In this document: in pieces, positions 53,201 through 60,180 of the stretch | Layout of the letters: every line of letters begins with the position of its first letter | How positions within the stretch are numbered: the first letter of the stretch is position 1 | Made by a program: the position numbers and the translations under genes | Notes under the pieces: generated by a model | Told to the model about the DNA's origin: nothing | The model's input: only the letters and a program-made list of their open reading frames with translations | The model's database searches: none | Assembly: GCA_021014325.1 (NCBI GenBank) | Contig: CM037472.1 | Coordinates: forward strand, 27,758,039 to 27,822,038 | Length of the DNA stretch: 64,000 nucleotides | Source: Plazaster borealis | Taxonomy: Eukaryota > Echinodermata > Asteroidea > Forcipulatida > Labidiasteridae | Direction: 5' to 3'

Positions 53201-55912
53201 TGGGAGTTATTTCCCTTTTTTTCCCTCCAAAAAAACTGGTCACCTGTTGAAGGTCAAAGAGGCACTATTTTTGGTTCTCCATAAGAACTGATAAAATAAC
53301 TGCATTGGGGGTAAAAAATAACATTTTGGTTCTGCCCTACACTGACAATTAGTTCTGTATGACAGGCATGCGAGACTTTCGCGTTTACGCAGAAATCCGC
53401 GTTTTTTATTTTCCCATTCCGCGTTTTTCTTGCGGGCTCCGCTTTTTCCCCGTCTCCGCCGTGAATGGCCGATCCGCATGTTTTTTTGTGGTTTTTTTTA
53501 AACATTTAACATCGATTTTCAAGCAGCAAGTAATTTTACTGCACATCACTCACACAGAGAAGGGGAACCTGAAATCGGGAAGCACTTTAATTGGACCCGG
53601 TAAAATGCTCAGCGTTAGTCTTTGATTAAAGACGTTGTTGTTTATTTTTCGTAAGCGCGATGTCCCAATATACTTACCCATGTTGTCGTCCCGTTTCAAC
53701 CAAGAGAGGGCGCTTTACTAAAAACTGTATTAAAAAGCCAACACCTTGAGCCAAGACTAGGCGCACATGGTCTTTCACGTGTGTGTGGTACCCGACAACC
53801 AAGATGGCGTGCAGAGACCGCACTTTTGTCGAGCGGGGAACGGTGTTAGATAATGAAGCAAGGGAGGCAGATCGGCTCACAAGAAGAAGAGGAAATCATT
53901 ATTAAACAGATAAAACATTTTGTCTTAGAAAGTGGTTATTAAGGGCTATAACCCTTCGAGCGCCACCAATGTTCTGAAACAACATGCTGAATATCCATCC
54001 ATAGGCTGCAAACGTTCCCATACATCCAGACTGACTTTAGACTGGTCCCCTGTTTTTATCCGCAATGAGTAATACACTTTATTCATGAGCCTCGAAGTGT
54101 GACATCAGGTTTCCAGGCTACCTTACCTTCGAGTGCCGCCGACGTTCTGAAACGTCATACTGAATATCCATCCACAGGCCGCCAACGTTGCCATACGCTC
54201 TAAAGAATGACCGGCCTGTGGATACAGAACCACCAACACGCGGCCGGCACTGTAAGGGTTAAATGCACCGCAGAGCTTGTATTTTGAACATGTAGATAGC
54301 AAAATATTCAATTGACCCCGAGTTTTGAGTTTGCGCTATGCGCTTGCTAACTAAAAACAAGTTTTCTGCTTTTTTTTCCATGACCCCCTCACATGCCTGG
54401 TACGATAAGCACGGTGTACTCAGCGCTAAGAGGGGAATTTGGGTTGGTTTAGTGGTTTCTTCCCTGCTTTTCACCTCTGTGGTTTCTTCCCTGCTTTTCA
54501 CCTCTGTGACCTTAGTACAAATCCCAGACCGAAGCTTTGCATGTGAATTAGGTTTTCAGGCCCTGCAAGGGTATTTCCACCCACATCTAAAACTGAGGTG
54601 ATTTCTACATCTTCTCTACACAGGTATCTTCTGACCTACAGATCAGAGTGCTAGTCGCTTTTGAGGGTGCATTGGTTTCATTACCAGAAAGATATGAAAA
54701 AAACCAATAATAATAAAGAACCTGCAGAAGAAAATAAATACTGTAGGCCTCTCGGACTTGGTAGGGATTAAAACCCAGGACATTCTGCCTGCCTGCAAGA
54801 GCAGCTCGCATGTTCATGAGAGCCTGGTTCGAACACATTTCCAGCCTTTTATGCCCTGCCAGTGAAGCCTAAGGGGCATGTGTTTGCCTTGTCCTGGTGC
54901 ATGTGTGTGTATGTTTTAACGCTACATACAAAGTCCACATAATTTAGGGACTTGAAACACTATGTGGACTTATGTCCACTCAGTGTTTTTTACTGTTGAA
55001 AAATATGATTTTCCTTAAGTGTACAGAGCATAGCAATGTCCACAGAATGACTGCAACACAGAGCTGTGTGTGCCAACTTACAGGGTACTTTTAACAATGG
55101 AACAATGCTACCCACAAGGTTTTCTTTGTTCTAGTGGTACGGTACTCAACAGATAATTTTTTCAGAAAAGGGAATAAAAGAACAATGGATTAAAGTACCC
55201 CGTGGTGTGTGTGTGAGCAATCATTGTCCGAGCGATAATTCAAGAAGGACTTAGCATAGCAATTCAAAACTTGGTTTGTGGATCGATCTTGGGATTCACC
55301 AGAAGCCTATTGTTTTTGGACCCCCTAAGTTAAATGTAAGGTCATTATGGCAAACAAAAAAAAATGTCTGAGCATAACTCAAAAGTACTTGGAATATTAA
55401 CTCAAAACTTGGTGTTTGGTCTGGTCTTAGGATCCTCTGGAAGTCTATTGTTTTTGGACCCCCCTATGTTAAATGTCAAGGTAATTTTGGCTAAATCAAA
55501 TGAAATGTTGTCAGAGCAATAACTTGAGAAGGACTTAGCATATCAACTCCAAACTTGGTGTGGGGATTGGTCTTGGCATCCCTAGAAGCCTATTGTTTTT
55601 TGACCCTAGGTCAAATGGCAAGGCCATTATGGCTAAAACAAAAGAAATGTTGTCCGAGCAATAACTCGAGATGAATGAGATTAATGTCAGTGGGGCATTT
55701 GTGTTTGTCAACACACCATTTTTGTTTCACCCTGTGATTGAGCTGTACTCACACGCCTGTCTCTGGAAATTTTCTAATCCACTCTTGATACAGATAATGT
55801 ACTTGAACATGGAGGAACGCCCGTTGGAAACATCAGAGCAATGGAGGACAGCTGGCCAAAGATGTTAAGATTCCTACAGAGACATTGTGGTCATTGCAAT
55901 TCCAAGTTATAG
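44129..55912 (+). CDS. Acyl-CoA thioesterase / BAAT family enzyme, copy 1, complete (9 coding exons)
   Basis: Exons join as 44129-44289, 44723-44847, 44962-45219, 45742-45911, 46958-47074, 48110-48195, 51475-51580, 52927-53134 and 55794-55912: 1350 nt, 449 residues plus stop, all GT-AG and in phase. The N-terminal half is a Bile_Hydr_Trans-type beta domain ([39 protein letters not shown]). The C-terminal half is an alpha/beta hydrolase (BAAT_C) with nucleophile elbow GVSAG in exon 5 and the histidine in [11 protein letters not shown] in exon 8. The family hydrolyses acyl-CoA or transfers the acyl group to an amino acid. A serine nucleophile (instead of the cysteine of vertebrate BAAT) favours thioesterase activity. 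The C terminus is SKL, a canonical peroxisomal PTS1. The length matches the family (about 420-480). A 3' splice site just upstream of the ATG (TTTTTTCATTCTGTCAG) implies a separate 5' UTR exon. Confidence 0.92.
44723..44847 (+). CDS. ACOT/BAAT copy 1, exon 2
   Basis: A 125-nt exon, phase 2 to 1, between TTCTCCAAG and GTAAGA. It ends in [12 protein letters not shown], the conserved family motif (D.SLGG.Y.G) of the N-terminal domain. Confidence 0.93.
44962..45219 (+). CDS. ACOT/BAAT copy 1, exon 3
   Basis: A 258-nt exon, phase 1 to 1, between ATTATCTCAG and GTACAA. It encodes [20 protein letters not shown], then [20 protein letters not shown], the family signature linking the beta domain to the hydrolase domain. 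It differs from the copy-2 exon at only 4 of 258 positions. Confidence 0.96.
45465..45672 (-). repeat. tRNA-SINE second family, decayed, in intron
   Basis: CACCGATGTGTGATAAGCACCTTGTATACTCAGTACTATCC..CCCAGTGACGTGAGGCCAGTTGGATCCC..TACTCTGGTGAGATTCGAGCCCACAACC is the reverse of the 17546 family with internal insertions. The corresponding position in copy 2 (about 61425-61795) has a related sequence, so this insertion predates the gene duplication. Confidence 0.5.
45742..45911 (+). CDS. ACOT/BAAT copy 1, exon 4
   Basis: A 170-nt exon, phase 1 to 0, between TTTCATCAG and GTATGG. It encodes [20 protein letters not shown], then [19 protein letters not shown], the start of the alpha/beta hydrolase fold with the conserved PG(V/I)ID.FG.GG.L.E.RA pattern. 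Confidence 0.96.
46745..46815 (+). repeat. tRNA-like SINE head (GTTAATCCGGAGG type)
   Basis: TAGATAGCTCACTTGATAAAGCGCCTGCACGTTAATCCGGAGGTCACAGATTCAAATCC has tRNA-like A and B boxes. Related heads lie at about 47410-47480 (forward) and 30640-30710 (reverse). The arms do not pair as a functional tRNA. Confidence 0.5.
46958..47074 (+). CDS. ACOT/BAAT copy 1, exon 5, nucleophile elbow
   Basis: A 117-nt exon, phase 0, between TAACTTTCAG and GTACAG. It encodes [20 protein letters not shown] then [24 protein letters not shown] is the G-x-S-x-G nucleophile elbow. Confidence 0.96.
48110..48195 (+). CDS. ACOT/BAAT copy 1, exon 6
   Basis: An 86-nt exon, phase 0 to 2, between TTCTTGTAG and GTAAGT. It encodes [20 protein letters not shown] and NGEELPYVR, equivalent to the family ING strand after the nucleophile helix. 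Confidence 0.93.
48298..49015 (+). repeat. Full-length tRNA-derived SINE, interrupted by a MITE
   Basis: Head GTTGTGGCCGAGCGGATAAGAACACCGAACTCAAGCTCTGGTG (A box TGGCCGAGCGG) and GTGGGTTCGAATCCCAG (B box). The body has GGGGTTCGCCCCAGTGTTCCTGG and GCGCTATATAAGAACTGCATTATTATTATT as tail. Positions 48445-48741 are a nested insert. Removing it with one TTAA restores the body as in 8353-8645. Confidence 0.85.
48445..48741. mobile_element. piggyBac-like MITE nested in SINE
   Basis: TTAA (48441-48444) is followed by CACGTTGACTGCC. The right end GGCAGTCAACGTG is an exact 13-bp inverse and is followed by TTAA (48742-48745). The 297-bp element has no ORF. A TTAA target duplication with short inverted ends is the rule for piggyBac-type elements. 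Confidence 0.88.
49230..50335 (+). pseudogene. Penelope-like element 3' remnant with GIY-YIG endonuclease
   Basis: A frame ending at TAA 49751-49753 encodes (residues about 52-150) [20 protein letters not shown], then [52 protein letters not shown] and LN. This is the GIY-YIG endonuclease module with a CxxC pair, (V)VY and QYVG motifs and the arginine/glutamate region. The module is typical of the C terminus of Penelope-like retroelements. The reverse-transcriptase part upstream is absent, so it is a 5'-truncated copy. Downstream sequence to about 50335 includes CTGAAGAAGGTCC..GGATCGAAAG. Confidence 0.7.
50340..50670 (-). repeat. tRNA-SINE relative, reverse orientation
   Basis: The minus strand has a degenerate head (GTGGTTAAGTCATCAGGGTGTGGGTTCGAATCTCAGTCATGACACTTGTCCCTGAGCAAGACACTT) and ends in CACTATTATTATT at about 50340-50360. 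The body between is diverged. Confidence 0.55.
51090..51440. repeat. 94-bp minisatellite, about 3.7 copies
   Basis: The unit CACTACCTCCAAGAACTCCTTAATCCATATCAACCTCGTCGTACCCTCTATTCCAGCTCTACTAATATACAAATCCCTCAATTAATCCAAACCC repeats with a spacing of exactly 94 bp (ATCCATATCAACC at 51141, 51235, 51329, and a variant at 51423). It ends about 35 bp before coding exon 7. Confidence 0.92.
51475..51580 (+). CDS. ACOT/BAAT copy 1, exon 7
   Basis: A 106-nt exon, phase 2 to 0, between TTCCTTTCAG and GTAAAA. It encodes [20 protein letters not shown], then [16 protein letters not shown], corresponding to the variable cap-side segment of the hydrolase domain. Confidence 0.9.
52134..52300. mobile_element. 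Foldback MITE: 75-bp arms around a 17-bp loop
   Basis: Left arm (52134-52208) GGGAATAACTCTGTGGGGAA..GGTGGCTGGCCGCTGTTAATGGA; right arm (52226-52300) is its inverse with only a few mismatches; loop CTTCGCCTTTGGCTCGG. There is no coding capacity. The near-identity of the arms implies recent origin or conversion. Confidence 0.92.
52927..53134 (+). CDS. ACOT/BAAT copy 1, exon 8, catalytic histidine
   Basis: A 208-nt exon, phase 0 to 1, between TCTCCACAG and GTAAGA. It encodes [20 protein letters not shown], then [17 protein letters not shown]. The histidine in AGHLIE is the catalytic one in the family. The acidic residue of the triad, expected in the VxG-x-x-D loop, appears as glutamate (GEAE). 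Confidence 0.95.
53958..54262. mobile_element. Possible piggyBac-like element, CCCTT ends
   Basis: Left side CCCTTCGAGCGCCACC, right side GGCCGGCACTGTAAGGG followed by TTAA; the left flank is ATAA rather than TTAA. Inside, CTTCGAG(C/T)GCC(A/G)CC..GTTCTGAAAC..CATCCACAGGC occurs twice. It is decayed. Confidence 0.4.
54458..54516. repeat. ~29-bp direct duplication
   Basis: TGGTTTCTTCCCTGCTTTTCACCTCTG occurs twice in a row. Intronic, of no known function. Confidence 0.85.
55217..55675. repeat. ~142-bp tandem repeat, about 3 copies
   Basis: Each unit runs GTCCGAGCAATAACTCGAGAAGGACTTAGCATATCAACTCCAAACTTGGTG..GGATTGGTCTTGGCATCC..AGAAGCCTATTGTTTTTGGACCC..AAATG..AAGGCCATTATGGCTAAA. AGC(A/G) anchors at 55231, 55371, 55515 and 55657 give periods of 140-144 bp. 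The array ends about 120 bp before the last coding exon. Confidence 0.9.
55794..55912 (+). CDS. ACOT/BAAT copy 1, last exon, ends in SKL
   Basis: It follows TTGATACAG in phase 1. Thirty-eight full codons encode [20 protein letters not shown], then [18 protein letters not shown] and TAG (55910-55912). HGG.P..N..A.ED.W..L..F...H matches the family C-terminal helix pattern (WGG.P.aHa.Aq..aW..i..Fl..hl). The final SKL is a peroxisomal targeting tripeptide. Confidence 0.93.
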
Positions 55913-56130
55913 AACCTTTGTGTGACATTTTACAATGTTTAGGTATTTTCCACAAATACATGTTTGTTTATTTGTTTGTTTGTTCAATAGATTATCTTCC
56001 CAACAAGGGAACTCGGCAAATTATCTTTCAGGCACTGTATTGATTGCATACTTCAACTGCTGAATTAGTGGGTTCAGAAATTAATATACAGGGTTCATGA
56101 ATCAAAAGACACAAGATTTAGACAATTACC

Positions 56131-56270
56131 AAGGCCGTATCCGAATTAGCGGATTTAGCTGCGGCTACGACTGTTGCTTAGGTAGTTGCTAAGGATGTCC
56201 TATACTACAATGCATGATGATGCAGCAATCCAGCCGTAGCCGTAGTCTCTAATTCGGACACAGCCTAAAT
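56131..56270. mobile_element. ~138-bp MITE, AGGCCGTATCCGAATTAG ends
   Basis: Left end AGGCCGTATCCGAATTAGCGG, right end TCTAATTCGGACACAGCCT, inverse with few changes. CTGCGGCTACGACTG faces CAGCCGTAGCCGTAG inside. Relatives lie at 23731-23855 and 32979-33120. Confidence 0.75.
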
Positions 56271-56393
56271 AGACAGTTTCTTAAAATTATTTGAGTAATG
56301 TTTATGTTGTCATCAGAGGAAATTGGAGAAAGGTCTTACCCTTCACTGTCTATTGGTAAAATTAAAATGGTTTTTCATAAAATCAGTACTTAA

Positions 56394-56727
56394 AGGCCCT
56401 GTACACTATTGGTAAGATCGAAAAACACAATGTTCACAGATTCACACATAACTTACATGATTTAAAGTAAGTAATGGTAGAAAGGGTTCCTTAAAATATA
56501 TCTGCCTAAAATGCTATCGTTTCTGAGAAATGAGTAAAACAATAGTTTTTATCACGCGCGATAATTTGAAAAAACAGAAAACACATAAGGTCTCTTTTCA
56601 CTATTTTCTCGTGACCTCGATGACCAATTAAGCTAAAACTTTCACAGGTTTGTTTGTTCATGCATATGTTGAATCACACAAAATATGGACACTGATTTTG
56701 AGCTGTTACCAAAAGTGTACAAAACCT
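56394..56727. mobile_element. MITE, TTAA-flanked (family C, reverse)
   Basis: TTAA at 56390-56393, then AGGCCCTGTACACTATTGGTAAGATCG; right end GTTACCAAAAGTGTACAAAACCT, then TTAA at 56728-56731. It is the reverse complement of 35306-35641 with few differences. Confidence 0.87.
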
Positions 56728-56936
56728 TTAATAATGGTTACAACCAACCACCATTATTGTTTCAATCATGACTAATATTATTAAAAAGGATAGAAGTGAC
56801 CTCTTCTGAGAAACATGTGGGTTGATTTAAATCTAAAAAATTCAAAGAAATGATTTTCGGAACGGTTATTCAGTTACCTTCAGATGCAACTAATGCAACA
56901 GGGGCGTCTTTGAACCATTACTAATACAGTACTTAA

Positions 56937-57314
56937 AGGGAGGATATACCCTTGGTAACTACACCAAAAATTAATGACCATAAAAACCATAAAAACTCAC
57001 TTGGAAAGAAGCACTGCAGCTGTTGATAATGTATACATTTTGGAGACTATTCCCTTCAAAGCAATGAGGTTTTAGAGAGATGGATTCAAAAACATTTCCA
57101 ATCTGAAAAACATTTCTGCATGAAACATTTCTCAGATTGTGTATTCCAATTACGGATTATTCTTCCTGCGTGGACATAACCGCTCCAGATTTTCGGCAAT
57201 ATCTCAAAAAACGCTACCAAGAAATTTTCACAGGTTAGTTTTGTTGTATTTATCTACATTTATATAGGATTAAAACCATCAAACGGTTCCAAAAACCAAG
57301 GGTATACTTTGTCT
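56937..57314. mobile_element. MITE, TTAA-flanked (family E)
   Basis: TTAA at 56933-56936, then AGGGAGGATATACCCTTGGTAACT; right end CCAAAAACCAAGGGTATACTTTGTCT, then TTAA at 57315-57318. It has the same overall plan as families A-D but a different interior. Confidence 0.78.
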
Positions 57315-57539
57315 TTAAGAACTGAAGTTTCTTCAAGAACATGATACAAGAACCATGTTTACCTGCATTTAATTTTTTTATTTTTTAGATGATCTTTTTG
57401 TCAAAAGAACTCGGCAAACTCCCTCAAGGGGATATAAACACCAAGCTGGCAACAGCCAATCTCTCTGATACAAACATTGGTTTAACGGCTTTGATTATGA
57501 ATTGCACAAATCAAGAAATTGTGCTTCAGTAACTAGAAG

Positions 57540-57650
57540 ACAATACTTATTCTTGTCATTGTGAAATCAGTGGTTAGATTGGTAGGATTTGAACCCACAA
57601 CCTTGTGATTGCAAGTCCTTTAGTCTAACCACTGGACCATAGTCCAAACC
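57540..57650 (-). repeat. tRNA-like SINE head, reverse
   Basis: The minus strand reads GGACTATGGTCCAGTGGTTAGACTAAAGGACTTGCAATCACAAGGTTGTGGGTTCAAATCCTACC, tRNA-like with A and B boxes. The acceptor arms do not pair, so it is not a functional tRNA gene. Confidence 0.55.
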
Positions 57651-57654
57651 ATTT

Positions 57655-59745
57655 CTTTGCCCCTCACTCATTGTGTCACTTGGCCTCCAACCCCCTAAAC
57701 AGGGCGTGGCTGGTTCCCCCGCTGTTTATGGATTAACAACTAAACATTTAGGGTGCCAGAATTTAACTATATTTCAGATTAGATATATATTCTATTTTCA
57801 TTTCCCTTTACAATCACATTTACAGGCAGCCTACTCTCAAGTCAATTGTCTGTATACCTGTGTCACAGGTCATTGAAGATATTTAGGCCTTGAATTAGTA
57901 TGATCCAGCTGGTATGATCACGTCTTGTGTCACGGTGGAGGTGACACCAACCAACATGTAGTTATGACCCATGTAAGGGTAATGGTTGGAATATCTGTAT
58001 TCATCAGGTTTGTTGTATGGCGTGTTTATTTAAAAACAAAAGGGGGGTGTTGGATTGAAGAAACTCTTTATATCCTATATTTTTTCAAAGGACAAATCTG
58101 CAATGGCCCTATAGACAAATACTTTTTCCTGATGTACTCTGACAGTTTGTGAAATCCCATGCTTACAGGTTAGGCCTATATATCATCTACCAAATATATA
58201 AAGTTACCAAATTTAAAGAGAAAATCAGCAGTACAATAAGAGTAGCTGGAAATTGCACCAAATCAGTATTTAAAACTACTCTATGCAAGATGTACCGTTT
58301 ATTTGGTTCAGGTATTAATTTCTTTGTTTTTTGTTTTTTGTTTTTTTGGGGCCTAAATTATTAGTGAATTGATAGGTGTGCTAGCTCTCTAAAAAAGAAA
58401 CATATATATGCATTTGAATATTTATGTATATTTTAATGTGAAACTGTTCACAAATCATGCAATTTGATATAGATTATTCTCTTATAATGACATGTTTAAT
58501 ATTTTTAAGTTTGAGGGCGACTGCTCTATGTTCTGACACCCCTATGTTCCAATAACCCCCTCTTGATCTACACGCTAGGGTGAGGGTTGGGGTTAAGTTT
58601 TGTTTAGGATTAGGAACATGCAACTAGGGGTGTCTGAACTTTTAGGTTTCGGAAAATAGAGGTGTAACTTTTCTGAGCGTCTATTGGATGATACTTATAT
58701 GGATTTTGTTTCGTAAAAAATATTGAAAGTTGGATGATAATGATAACTGTACTTGATCCACCTGTGTGGCATATCTTTATCAATCTAAATGTCCTTTGTG
58801 CTAAACATGTTTAAATGTCTTTTTCAGGAAATGCATTTGGTAAAATAGTGTAGCCTAGGCCTACAATAATTTTTTCAAAGAATCCACAATATTTTTCATA
58901 TAATATTTAACTCTTCACTTTTAGAATACAAACACTTTAAATGTATATTTTGAAACCCATTTTTATATCGAATTGTAATTATAAAAAGAAATTATAATTA
59001 ACAATTGAAAATGTATTTATTGAACTGTTTGGTATTCGTTATTGTAAATCATGCCTGAAACTTTCCACTCAAGCAAATTAAAAACTGATGTTCTTATAAA
59101 CACAACGTTTAAATTCAAAATTCCTCATAGTTAGTTACGTGTACACAGCTAGCTATTGAACAACTAATTGGAGGAGAAAAAACATCTTCAAACAAACAAA
59201 CGAACGAACGCCACCAAAACAAACAAAACCGTGATCGTGACCGCGTGACCGACCGTGACCGACCTGCAGAAGAAAAGAACTGAAAAGGGAGGATGACAAA
59301 CAACTCATTTGTACGCATAACAATGAGGAACTCTATCATTGTAACTAATTTGTCTCACACCAGCGACAGTGTGGGCAATACATTCTTGAGACATGATTTT
59401 GACTTGAGCAGTTCTTGAGACGAATCTGAGTACCGGCGGCGCAGTAGAGGCGCAGGATCAAGGTCTCAATCAAGGACGTGTTGCCGACAATCTTTCAGAA
59501 ATAACTCCTGGTCCTGCCGGCCTAGTGCAAAAGTGCAAGGGCGACGCTCCAACCAGTCCTTTCTCTATCTCCAACACTGTTGACTCGTGGCGGAAGGGAA
59601 ATTGAGTTTAACATAAAACTGATTTTTTTTACATGTTTTATGGGTAGGGTCGTTTGAATTGTAGTTCCCACAATGCTAATGCACTGTACGTGCTGTAAGA
59701 CCTAGCTTGTTCGACCTGATGCACTTGGCTGCTCTTTCATTTCAT
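57655..59745. other. Intergenic, nothing recognised
   Basis: AT-rich DNA between the two ACOT/BAAT genes. A short GACCGTGA(C/T)CG(C/T)G repeat sits at about 59228-59262. No exon of either gene and no repeat family is identified. Confidence 0.45.
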
Positions 59746-59749
59746 ATTA

Positions 59750-59971
59750 TCTGACAATACTATAAAAAAACAGACCAAAATACTAAAAATAAAAACCAGG
59801 ATTTCAACAGAGCTATCAAAGCTGGTAAATACGTTTGTTCAGGCCTGGATTTTATCTTTGAGAGGGTAAGTCCATCAGTGAATAAGTGATGTATTTACCA
59901 GCTGGATAGCTCTGTTGAAATTCTGGGTTTTAGGCCTAGTATTGGTCTGTTTTTTTATCGTATTGTTAGAT
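59750..59971. repeat. Inverted repeat upstream of ACOT/BAAT copy 2
   Basis: The left arm (about 59750-59830: GACAATACTATAAAAAAACAGACC..CCAGGATTTCAACAGAGCTATCAAAGCTGGTAAATAC) faces its inverse (about 59891-59971), with a 60-bp centre. The left arm and the inverse of the centre resemble sequence upstream of copy 1 (about 43955-44045), so this upstream region has been partly inverted and duplicated. Confidence 0.8.
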
Positions 59972-60043
59972 AACTTTTGTATAACTTTTTTCATTGTCAG
60001 CCTCGAGCTAAATAGTCACGCAACGACCAAGTCCACGGAAACA

Positions 60044-60180
60044 ATGGCTATACATGTACGACACCTGAGCAAGTTGGCTAAACCTTGGCTTCTTTCAGTC
60101 ACACCTTCCACTTCTATGATTGATACTCAAGTAGCAATAAAAGCGACTGGAATTAAGGCCAATAGTCATGTCACTATCAG
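60044..60180 (+). CDS. ACOT/BAAT copy 2, exon 1
   Basis: The coding part starts at ATG 60044 and ends in phase 2 before GTACAC. It encodes [20 protein letters not shown] then [17 protein letters not shown]. About 14% of bases differ from copy 1 over the aligned exon. Confidence 0.88.

Noticed and set aside
57389..57480. LSU rRNA or mitochondrial insertion (GAACTCGGCAAA)
   Set aside because: Only about a dozen bases match the conserved rRNA motif; flanking sequence does not.
57540..57650. Possible tRNA gene on the minus strand
   Set aside because: A and B boxes are present, but acceptor-stem ends do not pair and the sequence continues as a SINE-like repeat.
59915..60043. Hydrophobic leader (KFWVLGLVLVCFFIVLL) in frame with copy-2 exon 1
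   Set aside because: The frame begins at TTG and has no ATG before an upstream stop (TGA near 59879). It crosses a well-conserved splice acceptor and the arm of an inverted repeat, so translation as a signal anchor is very unlikely.
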